Shown: positions 51,256 through 60,463 of the stretch, in pieces | Position numbering within the stretch: position 1 is the first letter of the stretch | Layout: every line of letters begins with the position of its first letter | Source of the DNA: MGBC114079 sp964531385 | Lineage (GTDB): Bacteria > Bacillota > Clostridia > Lachnospirales > CAG-274 | Direction: 5' to 3' | Length of the DNA stretch: 64,000 nt | Assembly: GCA_964531385.1 (NCBI GenBank) | Contig: CAZHGC010000004.1 | Location: 62,001 to 126,000, forward strand | Translations under genes and position numbers: made by a program | Notes under the pieces: model-generated | The model's database searches: none | The model's input: the letters and a program-made list of their open reading frames with translations, nothing else | Told to the model about the DNA's origin: nothing

Positions 51256-52807
51256 AGAATGATTTTAATGTAAATTCGGAGCAATCCCAAATTTCATTAA
51301 CTATATCTTTATAAAATTCAGGTTCGTGGCAAACCATTAATATTGTGCCTTTATATTCTTTTAATTCTCTTTTTAATTCATCTTTTGCATCAATATCGAG
51401 ATGATTTGTTGGTTCGTCTAAAACGAGAATATTTGTTTCTGTGTTCATAATTTTGCAAAGACGAACTTTTGCTTGTTCGCCACCGCTTAGAACATAAACC
51501 TTGCTTTCAAGCTGTTCGGTTGTTAGACCACATTTTGCAAGGGCTTGACGTATTTCATATTGTGTGAATGAGGGGAAGGTGTCCCAAACGTCTTCTATGC
51601 ACGTTTTGTTTACAGGTTCTTTTAATTCTTGTTCAAAATAACCGATTTTTTGATTTCCGCCGAGTAAAACTTCGCCCGAAATTGCTTTTATTTCACCAAG
51701 CAGACTTTTTAAAAGAGTTGTTTTTCCAAGGCCGTTTGCTCCAACCAATGCTACTTTTTGACCTCTTTCGAGCAAGAGATTTAGAGGTTTTGAAAGAGGG
51801 GAGGAATAACCGATTATCAAATCTTTTGTTTCGAAAACAAGCTTGTCGGACGCTTTTGCCGATTTGAATTTAAACTGTGGTTTTGGTTTTTCTTTTGAAA
51901 GTTCGATTATATCCATTTTGTCAAGTTTTTTCTGTCGGGATTTTGCCATTCCGGAAGTTGCAACACGTGCTTTGTTTCTTGCAATGAAATCTTTTAGCCC
52001 CGCAATTTCTGCTTGCTGTCTTTCGTAGGCGGCTTCAAGTTGTTTTTTGTTCATTTCGTATACACGCAAAAACTCGTTATAATCGCCGACATATCTTGTT
52101 AATTCGGCATTTTCAACGTGGTATATAATGTTTACTACACTGTTTAAAAATTCTATGTCATGGGAGATTAGAATAAAGGCATTTTCGTAATTTGTTAAAT
52201 ATTCTTTTAACCAATTTATATGTTCTTCGTCCAAATAGTTTGTTGGCTCGTCTAAAAGCAAAATGTCGGGATTTTGTAAGAGCATTTTTGCAAGAAGAAT
52301 TTTTGTTCTTTGACCGCCGGAAAGGTCGTTTACATCTTTTTCAAGACCTATATCTTTTAGACCGAGACCTGTTGCAACTTCTTCTATTTTTGTGTCAAGG
52401 TTATAGAAATCGCCTGAATCTAAAATATCTTGAAGTTCTGCCGCATTTTCCATAAGCAAATCAACATTTGCGTTTTCATCTGCCATTTGCATATAGACAT
52501 CATTAAGTTCGGTTTCTATTTCATAGAGATATGAAAATGCGTCTCTTAGGTTTTCTCTGACGGTTGTTCCTGATTTTAATTCGGCGTGTTGGTCCATATA
52601 TCCGACACGAACACGATTTGACCAGAGAACATCGCCGGAATCGGGCATAAGTTTATCTGTTATAATTTTCATAAAAGTTGATTTACCTTCGCCGTTTGCA
52701 CCGATTAAGCCAACGTGTTCACCTTTTAATAATCGGAATGAGACGTTTTCGAATATAATTCTGCCACCGAAAGAATGACTTATATTTTTAACGGTAAGTA
52801 TGCTCAT
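51254..52807 (-). CDS. ABC-F family ATPase
   Basis: A 517-residue soluble protein with two ABC ATPase domains and no membrane part. Walker A motifs are GANGEGKST and GANGLGKTT, and signatures are LSGGQRTKILLAK and LSGGEQAKVRLCK. The linker carries AELTRYVGDYNEFLRVYE and a basic KNKARVATSGMAKSRQKKL-type segment, as expected for ABC-F proteins that act at the ribosome E site. It could be a housekeeping translation factor (YkpA/YbiT-like) or a target-protection resistance factor; neither is shown. AAGGAG precedes the ATG. Confidence 0.9.
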   Translation of the reverse strand: MSILTVKNISHSFGGRIIFENVSFRLLKGEHVGLIGANGEGKSTFMKIITDKLMPDSGDVLWSNRVRVGYMDQHAELKSGTTVRENLRDAFSYLYEIETELNDVYMQMADENANVDLLMENAAELQDILDSGDFYNLDTKIEEVATGLGLKDIGLEKDVNDLSGGQRTKILLAKMLLQNPDILLLDEPTNYLDEEHINWLKEYLTNYENAFILISHDIEFLNSVVNIIYHVENAELTRYVGDYNEFLRVYEMNKKQLEAAYERQQAEIAGLKDFIARNKARVATSGMAKSRQKKLDKMDIIELSKEKPKPQFKFKSAKASDKLVFETKDLIIGYSSPLSKPLNLLLERGQKVALVGANGLGKTTLLKSLLGEIKAISGEVLLGGNQKIGYFEQELKEPVNKTCIEDVWDTFPSFTQYEIRQALAKCGLTTEQLESKVYVLSGGEQAKVRLCKIMNTETNILVLDEPTNHLDIDAKDELKRELKEYKGTILMVCHEPEFYKDIVNEIWDCSEFTLKSF

Positions 52808-52844
52808 TTTTTTACTCCTTATATTTAATATTTACGTAATCATA

Positions 52845-52874
52845 ATATTATCATAGACTGTTATGTTAAAACAA
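52845..52874 (-). promoter_or_regulatory. Possible promoter of the ABC-F gene
   Basis: On the minus strand, TTGTTT (52874-52869), 18 bases, TAATAT (52850-52845). There is no long leader or attenuator between it and the start codon. Confidence 0.4.
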
Positions 52875-52951
52875 GTGTAATTTGCAAGAAAATTTGTTTT
52901 TTTGTAAGTTTTTGCGGAAAAACTTAAGATTTGCATATTTAGAAATTTTTT

Positions 52952-52980
52952 TTGAAATAAACAATATTATATGATATTAT
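52952..52980 (+). promoter_or_regulatory. Promoter of prmA and following genes
   Basis: TTGAAA (52952-52957), 17 bases, TATTAT (52975-52980). Confidence 0.65.
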
Positions 52981-53033
52981 TATATAAATGATATTTTGAA
53001 TGTTTTTTAGTTTATTTTTTTGGAGGTAATCAA

Positions 53034-54005
53034 ATGGAATGGATTGAAGTTAAAATATATACAACAACGGAGGGAATTGAACCTCTTACAGCTATGCTTC
53101 TTGAAACGGGTGTTACCGGTATTCAAGTTGAAGATGATGACGAGCTTAAACAATTTGTTACAACAAGCTCAACTTATTGGGATTATGTTGATGAGGAGCT
53201 TTTGAACAAAGAAAAAGAGGATACAAGGGTTATTGTATATGTTAGCGATAATCCTTACGGTATGGATATTTTGATGAGCATAAAAGAGGGGCTTGCAAGG
53301 CTTAAAGTTTCGGACATTGGCTTAAATCTTGGAAAGCTTACTTATGAGCTTACAAATACAAATGATGAAGATTGGCTTAACAAATGGAAAGAGTTTTACA
53401 AACCTTTTAATGTTGGTGAGAGGCTTTTGGTTAAGCCGGAATGGGAAAGTGTTGAAAACTTGGAAAACAGAGTTGTTTTTAATATAAATCCGGGGCACGT
53501 TTTTGGAACGGGAATGCACCAGACAACGCAATTGTGTATGATTAACCTTGAAAAGTATGTTACGGACGGTTGTGAAGTTTTGGATTTGGGCTGTGGAAGC
53601 GGAATTCTTTCGATAATTTCTCTTTTGCTTGGTGCAAAACACGCAAATGCTGTTGATATTGATGCAAATGCTATAAAAACAGCGTATGAAAACGCAGCAC
53701 TTAACGGAATTGGAAAAGACAAATATTATGTTACATCGGGAAATATAATTGACAACAAGGAACTTCAAGACGAAATGGGTTATGAAAAATATGATATTGT
53801 TGTTGCAAACATAATTGCAGATGTTATAATTGCTATGGCACCGATTGTTAAAACAGCGGTTAAAAAATCGGGAACATTTATTTCCTCCGGAATTATAAAG
53901 GACAGAGTTGATGACGTTAAAGTTGCTTTGGCGGAAAACGGGTTTGACATTATTGACATAGCTTACAAAGATGAATGGGTTAGCATTACATCTAAAATAA
54001 AATAA
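53034..54005 (+). CDS. prmA: Ribosomal protein L11 methyltransferase PrmA
   Basis: A 323-residue SAM-dependent enzyme trimethylating L11. The N-terminal L11-recognition domain begins MEWIEVKIYTTTEGIEPLTA. NPGHVFGTGMHQTTQLC and the SAM loop VLDLGCGSGILSIISLLLGA are followed by VVANIIADVIIAMAP, the NIxA active-site motif. GGAGG precedes the ATG. It begins a run of genes for ribosome and tRNA modification. Confidence 0.95.
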   Translation: MEWIEVKIYTTTEGIEPLTAMLLETGVTGIQVEDDDELKQFVTTSSTYWDYVDEELLNKEKEDTRVIVYVSDNPYGMDILMSIKEGLARLKVSDIGLNLGKLTYELTNTNDEDWLNKWKEFYKPFNVGERLLVKPEWESVENLENRVVFNINPGHVFGTGMHQTTQLCMINLEKYVTDGCEVLDLGCGSGILSIISLLLGAKHANAVDIDANAIKTAYENAALNGIGKDKYYVTSGNIIDNKELQDEMGYEKYDIVVANIIADVIIAMAPIVKTAVKKSGTFISSGIIKDRVDDVKVALAENGFDIIDIAYKDEWVSITSKIK

Positions 54006-54116
54006 TAATATTTTTATTTTAGTAAAGTTGTGTGTTAATTGATATTAGGCAGTTTTACGCTGTTTGGTTATGAGTGATTTTGATTTTTGGTTATTGGTTT
54101 TACGGGAGTGATTAAT

Positions 54117-54851
54117 ATGCCTAAATTTTTTGTTGATAAAAACAGCATTGGTGAGAAAAATATTGAGATTACGGGGGACGATGCCACCCATATAGCAACT
54201 GTTTTGAGAGCAAAGGTTGACGAAGAAATAACGGTTTGCGACGGATATGGAACGGATTATGTTTGTCGTTTGATTGGAATAAACAAAAAGCAGGTTCTTG
54301 CGGAAATTATTAAAAAATATGAAAATGAAAATGAACCAGAAGTTAAAATTACTTTATATCAAGGATTGCCGAAAGGCGATAAAATGGAGCTTGTTATTCA
54401 AAAATGTATTGAAATTGGTGTTGACAGAATTGTTCCGGTTGTTACGGAGCATACGGTTGTTAAAATAAATGATAAGGCAGAAAAGAAAAATATACGCTGG
54501 AATAAAATTGCGGAGGCTGCCGCAAAACAATGCGGAAGAGGAAAAATTCCCATCGTTGACAAAATTATGACTTTTGAAGAGGCTGTTGAAAATTCGAAAG
54601 AACTTGACCAATCGATAATTCCTTATGAAAAAGAAAGGGAGACTTCTATCAGAAGTTTTGCAAAAAGTTTTGACGGAAAATCTATTGGGATATTCATTGG
54701 ACCGGAGGGCGGATTTTCTGAAAGCGAAATTGAACTTTGCAAAAAGAACAACATTTCCTCCGTTAGCCTTGGCAAAAGAATTTTGAGAACAGAAACGGCA
54801 GGACTTGTTACAAGCGTTATTTTGCTTTATGAACTGGAGGATTTGAATTGA
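54117..54851 (+). CDS. rsmE: 16S rRNA m3U1498 methyltransferase RsmE
   Basis: A 244-residue SPOUT-class knot methyltransferase. The start MPKFFVDKNSIGEKNIEITG and HIATVLRAKVDEEI form the PUA-like RNA-binding part. GIFIGPEGGFSESEIE and SLGKRILRTETAGLVTSVIL form the knotted SAM site. ATG 54117 lies after GGGAG; the frame from 54087 is an extension. It overlaps the cysteine desulfurase start by four bases. Confidence 0.95.
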   Translation: MPKFFVDKNSIGEKNIEITGDDATHIATVLRAKVDEEITVCDGYGTDYVCRLIGINKKQVLAEIIKKYENENEPEVKITLYQGLPKGDKMELVIQKCIEIGVDRIVPVVTEHTVVKINDKAEKKNIRWNKIAEAAAKQCGRGKIPIVDKIMTFEEAVENSKELDQSIIPYEKERETSIRSFAKSFDGKSIGIFIGPEGGFSESEIELCKKNNISSVSLGKRILRTETAGLVTSVILLYELEDLN

Positions 54852-55981
54852 TTTACTTTGACAATTCTGCAACAACCAAAGTTTTGGACAAAGTTGTTGA
54901 AAAAATGGCATATGTTATGAAAGAAGAGTTTGGAAACCCTTCATCTCTTCACAGTTTTGGGTTTTCTGCGGAAAAAGAAATAACAAATTCGAAAAAAATA
55001 ATTTCAAAAATAATTAATGCGAATGAGAATGAAATATATTTTACATCGGGAGGAACAGAGGCAAATAATCTTGCGGTTTTTGGTGTTTCTTTTGCACACC
55101 AAAAAAGAGGAAAGCACCTTGTTGTTAGCAAAATTGAACACCCTTCTGTTTTGGAGGCTTATAAAAAACTTGAGGGTTTGGGATATGATGTTTCATATTT
55201 GGATTGTGACGAAAAGGGATATGTTGATTTGGAGCAACTTGCCGACGTTGTGAATGATAATACAATTATTGTTAGTGTTATGCACATCAACAATGAAATT
55301 GGGACAGTTCAAAATATTGAAGAAATTTCAAAAATTATAAAAGAAAAAAATTCAAAAACTTTTTTTCACGTTGATTGTGTTCAATCTTTTTGCAAACATA
55401 GAATTAATTCGAAAGTTGCGGATTTGATTACTTTCAGCGGACATAAAATTCACGCTTCAAAAGGAATTGGCGGAATATTTATAAAAAAAGGTGTTAGGAT
55501 TGAGCCGGTTTTTGTTGGCGGAAAGCAACAAAACGCAATTCGTTCGGGAACGGAAAATCTTCCCGGAATTGTTGGGCTTGCAGTTGCTTCCGAATATATG
55601 AGCAAAAAAATTGATGAAAATTTTGAAAATGTTTTGGCGGTTAGAAATGAGCTTGCAAAAGTTATGGATTTGTTGCCCGATGTTTTTATTAATGGTGATG
55701 AAGAAAAGGGAAGCCCATATATTTTGAATTTGAGTTTTAAAGATGTTAGGGGCGAAGTTTTACTTCATACCCTTGAGGACAGAGGGATTTTTGTTTCGAC
55801 CGGCTCGGCTTGTACAAGCAACCACAAAAAGCATATCGGAACGGTTGATGTTATTGGCGGACTTGGCGAAAATTCGGTTAGATTTAGTTTTTCTGATGAA
55901 AATACGGTTGATGAGGCAAAAAAATGTGTTTCGGAACTTTTGGAAATTGTTCCTGTGCTTAGAGAATATCGTCAACTTTAA
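54848..55981 (+). CDS. Cysteine desulfurase (NifS/IscS group)
   Basis: A 377-residue PLP enzyme that takes sulfur from cysteine. YFDNSATTKVLDKV begins the protein. The PLP lysine is in SGHKIHASKGIGGIF, and the persulfide cysteine is in STGSACTSNHKKHIG. The TTG at 54848 is seven bases after GGAGG and overlaps the rsmE stop. It sits directly before thiI, so its main partner is probably ThiI in tRNA 4-thiouridine synthesis, as for NifZ-ThiI in B. subtilis; a wider iron-sulfur role is possible. Confidence 0.93.
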   Translation: MIYFDNSATTKVLDKVVEKMAYVMKEEFGNPSSLHSFGFSAEKEITNSKKIISKIINANENEIYFTSGGTEANNLAVFGVSFAHQKRGKHLVVSKIEHPSVLEAYKKLEGLGYDVSYLDCDEKGYVDLEQLADVVNDNTIIVSVMHINNEIGTVQNIEEISKIIKEKNSKTFFHVDCVQSFCKHRINSKVADLITFSGHKIHASKGIGGIFIKKGVRIEPVFVGGKQQNAIRSGTENLPGIVGLAVASEYMSKKIDENFENVLAVRNELAKVMDLLPDVFINGDEEKGSPYILNLSFKDVRGEVLLHTLEDRGIFVSTGSACTSNHKKHIGTVDVIGGLGENSVRFSFSDENTVDEAKKCVSELLEIVPVLREYRQL

Positions 55982-55993
55982 AAAGGAGAAAAT

Positions 55994-57163
55994 ATGGAAA
56001 ATATATTGCTTGTTAAATATGGCGAAATTGCGATGAGAGGCAAAAACAGATATTTGGTCGAAAATCGCTTGATACACATTATAATTAAAAATCTTGAGGA
56101 TTTGAACGGATATAGAGTTTATAAAGAACAAGGAAGAATTCTTGTTAAATGTGAACAGGGCGAGTTTGACTATGAAACGGTTATTCCGAGAGTTGTTAAT
56201 ATTCTTGGGGTTGTTGCGGTTTGTCCGGGTGTTGAGATAATTGATAAAAATATTGAGAACATTAGAACTACTGCTCTTTCACATATGAAATCTCAATTTC
56301 AGGGAAAGAATATTTCTTTTAAAGTTGAAACAAAGCGTTCGGATAAACAATTTCCTATGATTTCGAGAGAAATTTCCGCTGATGTTGGGGGATATGTTTT
56401 GAACGGAATGGACGGGTTGACGGTTGATGTTCATAACCCCGATGTTACTTTGATGGTTGAAATTAGAAACAGTGCTTATGTTTATTCGAAACTTATTGAG
56501 GGGTTTGGCGGACTTCCTATGGGAGCTTCCGGAAAAGCAACTGTTCTTATGTCGGGAGGAATTGACAGCCCTGTTGCCGCATTTATGACGGCTAAAAGAG
56601 GTGTTGAAATTGAGGCGGTTTATTTTGACAGCCCACCGCATACATCGGAGAGAGCAAGGCAGAAAGTTATTGACTTGGCAGAAAAACTTTCTTTATATAC
56701 CGGCAAATTTAATTTATATATTGTTCCGTTTACAGATGTTCAACATTATTTATATAAAAGCGTTCCGCCCGAAAAAATAACGATTTTTCTTAAAAGGGCT
56801 ATGATTAAGGCGGCGGAAAGAATTGCTCTTAAAAACGGTTCGTTGGCTCTTGTTATGGGAGACAGCATTGGACAAGTTGCAAGCCAAACTATGCAGGCGA
56901 TTAATGCGATAAATTCTGCGGCAGAAGAACTTACTGTTTTACGCCCTTTATGCGGGTTTGACAAACAAGAAATTGTTGATTTGGCAAAAAAAATCGATAC
57001 TTTTGAAATATCTATAAGGCCGTATGAAGATTGCTGTACTGTTTTTGTTCCGAAACACCCAGAAACAAAGCCGAAAAAATCGATAATTGAGAAGATTGAA
57101 TCGAAATTGACGGAGCTTGATGATTTGATTGACAGAGCGTGCGAAAATGTTAAAATAATTTGA
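55994..57163 (+). CDS. thiI: tRNA 4-thiouridine synthase ThiI
   Basis: A 389-residue protein. A ferredoxin-like N-terminal domain and a THUMP domain (about 60-165, tRNA binding) come first. The PP-loop ATP site follows, VLMSGGIDSPVAAFM, then VMGDSIGQVASQTMQAI and the late PYEDCCTVFVPKHP. It lacks the C-terminal rhodanese domain of E. coli ThiI, as do most Bacillota forms, which take sulfur directly from the adjacent desulfurase. AAAAGGAG precedes the ATG. A terminator lies 95 bases downstream. Confidence 0.95.
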   Translation: MENILLVKYGEIAMRGKNRYLVENRLIHIIIKNLEDLNGYRVYKEQGRILVKCEQGEFDYETVIPRVVNILGVVAVCPGVEIIDKNIENIRTTALSHMKSQFQGKNISFKVETKRSDKQFPMISREISADVGGYVLNGMDGLTVDVHNPDVTLMVEIRNSAYVYSKLIEGFGGLPMGASGKATVLMSGGIDSPVAAFMTAKRGVEIEAVYFDSPPHTSERARQKVIDLAEKLSLYTGKFNLYIVPFTDVQHYLYKSVPPEKITIFLKRAMIKAAERIALKNGSLALVMGDSIGQVASQTMQAINAINSAAEELTVLRPLCGFDKQEIVDLAKKIDTFEISIRPYEDCCTVFVPKHPETKPKKSIIEKIESKLTELDDLIDRACENVKII

Positions 57164-57257
57164 CGGATTGAAGAACAGTTGTTTTTGTATGAACTTAGGT
57201 CTTGAGAGTATTAAAAAGCTGTTTTTTGATGATTGAATTTGTTTTTTGTTATTTTAA

Positions 57258-57291
57258 ATTGCAAGAACCGACAGATGTTCTTGCAATTTTT
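57258..57291 (+). terminator. Intrinsic terminator after thiI
   Basis: An 11-bp stem ATTGCAAGAAC/GTTCTTGCAAT (57258-57268/57277-57287) followed by TTTT. It ends the prmA-thiI unit. The stretch 57292-57471 has no recognised element. Confidence 0.88.
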
Positions 57292-57471
57292 ATGGGTTAA
57301 AATTTACTGAAAAAGGGTTGTGTTTTTTGTTTTTTATATAAAAAAAGCAATATTTTTTTGAATGCTATGAAACGGTTGGGCTAATTTTATTTTTAGCTGT
57401 CGGAAAAAAATTCGTTTTATCGTCAGTTTTTACTAAAATTTGTTTGATTATGAAATTTTGAAGCTCTTTTC

Positions 57472-57500
57472 TTGCAGAATATTTTTTGGTATGATATAAT
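57472..57500 (+). promoter_or_regulatory. Promoter of the apgM-like gene with palindromic operator candidate
   Basis: TTGCAG (57472-57477), 17 bases, TATAAT (57495-57500). The palindrome TTAACA-GT-TGTTAA (57510-57523) begins within a few bases of the expected start site and could be an operator. Confidence 0.65.
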
Positions 57501-57740
57501 TAGTTTGAATTAACAGTTGTTAAGAGTGCACCTCATAATTAAATTGGAAAATATAAAATTCAAAGCGAGTGCAGAGCACAAAAATCGTTAGAGAACATTT
57601 GCAAAGCAATTGCAATATGTTTTTTGCGAGAGAATTTTTTATTGAAACAAAGATTGTTTATTTATTTTGCGGAAAAACATTTTAACTTCTTCCGGTAATT
57701 ATGCGGTGGTTTTAAATATTATTTTTTTGGGAGGTTTTTT
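57501..57740 (+). promoter_or_regulatory. Long 5' leader of the apgM-like gene
   Basis: About 230 transcribed bases with no gene. GAGTGCA occurs twice (57524-57530 and 57567-57573). A hairpin ACAT-TTGCAA/TTGCAA-T-ATGT (57595-57620) is followed by TTTTTT, like an attenuator terminator. The T-box signature AGGGTGG is absent, and no riboswitch class was recognised. GGGAGG at the end serves the ATG at 57741. Confidence 0.45.
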
Positions 57741-58943
57741 ATGAAATATATAGTTGTTTTGGGCGACGGTATGGCTGATGAGCCAATTGAAGAGCTTGGC
57801 GGAAAAACTCCGCTTGAATATGCAAAGACACCGACAATGGATATGCTTTCGAAAAAATCGGAGGTTGGAACTGTTCATACAATTCCTGATGGAATGAAAC
57901 CGGGAAGCGATACGGCGAATTTATCTGTTATGGGATATAATCCCGAAAAATATTATTCCGGTCGTTCTCCGTTGGAAGCTTTGAGCATTGGCGTTGATAT
58001 GAAAGCGACGGATATTGCTTTGAGATGTAACATTGTTACGGTTTCCGATGATGATTTGCCTTATGAAGAAAAAACAATTATTGACCACAGCTCCGGAGAA
58101 ATTTCAACAGAAGAAGCGACTGTTCTTATTGAGGCGGTTAAAAAAGAACTTGAAACGGAAACATATAAATTTTATGTTGGAACAAGCTATCGTCATTTGA
58201 CAATTTGGGATAGGGGCGAAGTTGTTGATTTGACCCAGCCTCACGATGTTTTGGGAAAAGTTATTGGACAATTTTTGCCAGAACAAAAAGACCTTAAAGA
58301 GATGATGAAAAAAAGTTATGATATTTTGAATAATCACCCGATTAATGTTGAAAGAGCGAAAAAAGGACTTAACAAGGCTAATTCTCTTTGGTTTTGGGGA
58401 GCGGGAACAAGACCCGACCTTGATTCGTTTGAGTCGAAAAACAACAAGAAAGGTGCAATGGTTTCGGCTGTTGACCTTTTGAAAGGCATTGCCGTTGGTG
58501 CAAAAATGAAAGTTATTGTTGTTGAGGGTGCAGATGCAACTTTGCACACAAATTATGAGGGAAAAGCTATGGCGGGGGTTAATGCTGTTTTGAACGACGG
58601 TTTTGATTTTGCTTATATTCACGTTGAAGCTCCTGACGAAATGGGACATCAGGGCAGTGTTGAAAGAAAAATTCAAGCTATTGAATATCTTGATGAAAAA
58701 GTTATAAAAGTTGTTTATGATGAAATGAAAAAATCGGGCGTTGATTTTAGACTTGCGGTTCTTCCGGATCACCCGACTCCTATTGCTTGCAGAACTCACA
58801 CAAGCACGCCTGTTCCTTATATGATTTATGACAGCACAAACGAACTTGACAAAACTTGGAACTATAACGAAAGAGAAGGCAGAGAAAGCGGAAATTATGT
58901 TGCGGAAGGTCACAAATTTATTGACAAGTTTTTTGAAAATTAA
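57741..58943 (+). CDS. Cofactor-independent phosphoglycerate mutase-like protein (ApgM family)
   Basis: A 400-residue alkaline phosphatase-superfamily enzyme of the archaeal-type ApgM group. YIVVLGDGMADEPIEELGG holds the first metal ligand. DGMKPGSDTANLSVMGYNP carries the catalytic serine (SDTANLS). HVEAPDEMGHQGSVERK and VLPDHPTPIACRTHT carry the remaining metal ligands. The family isomerises 3- and 2-phosphoglycerate, but some bacterial members have been proposed as alternative homoserine kinases. The neighbour is a branched-chain aminotransferase, which leaves an amino-acid role possible. GGGAGG precedes the ATG. Confidence 0.88.
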   Translation: MKYIVVLGDGMADEPIEELGGKTPLEYAKTPTMDMLSKKSEVGTVHTIPDGMKPGSDTANLSVMGYNPEKYYSGRSPLEALSIGVDMKATDIALRCNIVTVSDDDLPYEEKTIIDHSSGEISTEEATVLIEAVKKELETETYKFYVGTSYRHLTIWDRGEVVDLTQPHDVLGKVIGQFLPEQKDLKEMMKKSYDILNNHPINVERAKKGLNKANSLWFWGAGTRPDLDSFESKNNKKGAMVSAVDLLKGIAVGAKMKVIVVEGADATLHTNYEGKAMAGVNAVLNDGFDFAYIHVEAPDEMGHQGSVERKIQAIEYLDEKVIKVVYDEMKKSGVDFRLAVLPDHPTPIACRTHTSTPVPYMIYDSTNELDKTWNYNEREGRESGNYVAEGHKFIDKFFEN

Positions 58944-59085
58944 ATAAAAAAAGCACGCACATTATAATTTTACGAATTTTGCCGATAATTTTGTTTTTTT
59001 AAATATAAACCTTTTTACGAAAGTTTTGCAAGGCTTGGTTTTGTTAATTAAATTATTGATATTTTAATTATTATTATTTTAGCTA

Positions 59086-59113
59086 TTGAATTTTTTAAAA
59101 TTTGGTATATAAT
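59086..59113 (+). promoter_or_regulatory. Promoter of ilvE
   Basis: TTGAAT (59086-59091), 16 bases, TATAAT (59108-59113). Confidence 0.65.
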
Positions 59114-59152
59114 ATTGGTAAGATAAAATTTTTCAAGAAAAGAGTGATATTA

Positions 59153-60220
59153 ATGCTTGACATTAAATTGGATTTGGCAAAAACAAAAAAAGAAAAACCT
59201 GATGAAAAAAATTTGAGCTTTGGTAAGTATTACACTGATAATATGTTTATTATGGATTATACAGAGGGGATTGGTTGGCACGATGCAAGAATTGTTCCTT
59301 ATCAGCCAATTTCGCTTGACCCTGCGGCTATGGTTTTCCATTATGCTCAAGAATCTTTTGAAGGTTTGAAAGCATATCGTACTTCTGACGGTTCGGTTCA
59401 GCTTTTCCGCCCTAACAAAAATGCTGAACGTATGCAATCTACACACAGACGTATGTGTATTCCTGAAGTTCCTGTTGATGATTTTGTTCAGGCTGTTAAG
59501 ACTCTTGTTTCAGTTGAGAAAGATTGGGTTCCTTCTGCTTCCGAAACTTCTCTTTACATAAGACCTTTTGCTATTGCAACAGAGGCACATCTTGGTGTTA
59601 AACCTTCTTCGGAATATATGTTTATAATAATTGCTTCACCTGTTGGGGCATATTATGAAGAGGGTATGAATCCTGTTAAAATTTTTGTTGAGGACGAATA
59701 TGTTAGAGCAACTCCGGGAGGAACAGGATTTATTAAATGTGGTGGAAACTATGCTGCTTCTTTGGCTTCTCAAGTTAAAGCTCACGATTTGGGTTATTCT
59801 CAAGTTTTATGGCTTGACGGTGTTGAAAGAAAATATGTTGAAGAAGTTGGCTCAATGAATATTTTCTTTAAAATTGACGGTGTGTTTTATACAGCACCTA
59901 CTTCCGGAACAGTTCTTCCGGGCGTGACTCGTATGTCATGTATGGAACTTCTCAGAAAATGGGGCTTCAAAGTTGAAGAAAAACATCTTGCCATTGTTGA
60001 TATAATGCAGGCGGCAAAAGAGGGCAAGCTTGAAGAAGTTTTTGGAACAGGTACGGCGGCTGTTATTTCTCCTGTCGGTGAACTTCGTTATGAAAGTGAT
60101 GTTGCTGTTATAAACGATTTTAAAACAGGTGATATTACTCAAAAATTGTATGATACATTGACAGGTATTCAATGGGGAAAAATTCCTGATGATATGGATT
60201 GGACAGTTAAAGTTGATTAA
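59153..60220 (+). CDS. ilvE: Branched-chain amino acid aminotransferase
   Basis: A 355-residue fold IV PLP enzyme of the BCAT2 type. SFGKYYTDNMFIMDYTEGIGWHD opens the conserved part, and FHYAQESFEGLKAYR, YIRPFAIATEAHLG and GGNYAASLASQVKAHDLGYSQ with the PLP lysine and YVEEVGSMNIFF follow. It interconverts leucine, isoleucine and valine with their keto acids. The ATG at 59153 gives the family start; the frame from 59102 covers the -10 region. A terminator follows. Confidence 0.95.
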   Translation: MLDIKLDLAKTKKEKPDEKNLSFGKYYTDNMFIMDYTEGIGWHDARIVPYQPISLDPAAMVFHYAQESFEGLKAYRTSDGSVQLFRPNKNAERMQSTHRRMCIPEVPVDDFVQAVKTLVSVEKDWVPSASETSLYIRPFAIATEAHLGVKPSSEYMFIIIASPVGAYYEEGMNPVKIFVEDEYVRATPGGTGFIKCGGNYAASLASQVKAHDLGYSQVLWLDGVERKYVEEVGSMNIFFKIDGVFYTAPTSGTVLPGVTRMSCMELLRKWGFKVEEKHLAIVDIMQAAKEGKLEEVFGTGTAAVISPVGELRYESDVAVINDFKTGDITQKLYDTLTGIQWGKIPDDMDWTVKVD

Positions 60221-60248
60221 TTTTTGTCAGTAAGTGATTTCTTTATAG

Positions 60249-60312
60249 ATGCGAGCGTTTTCTTTATAAAACTTGGTTGGTTTAGGGTTTGGAGACGTTC
60301 GCATTTTTATTT
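60249..60312 (+). terminator. Terminator after ilvE
   Basis: ATGCGAGCGTTT (60249-60260) pairs with AGACGTTCGCAT (60293-60304), with G-U pairs and a 32-base loop, then TTTTATTT. Confidence 0.65.
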
Positions 60313-60463
60313 GGTTGGCTTTGGGGAAAATAAATTGTGTATAATTTGTAAATATTTTTTAAATGGTCTTTTTTTTTGTGACGATTTATGATATTATCAA
60401 GGTGTATAGACTTTTTTAAATTAAATTTGTTTTTTGATTAAATTACTTGAAGGATTTGATTTG

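Noticed and set aside
57507..57740. A T-box in the apgM-like leader
   Set aside because: The AGGGTGG/TGGNACCGCG sequence and the GGTTGGTG distal segment are absent.
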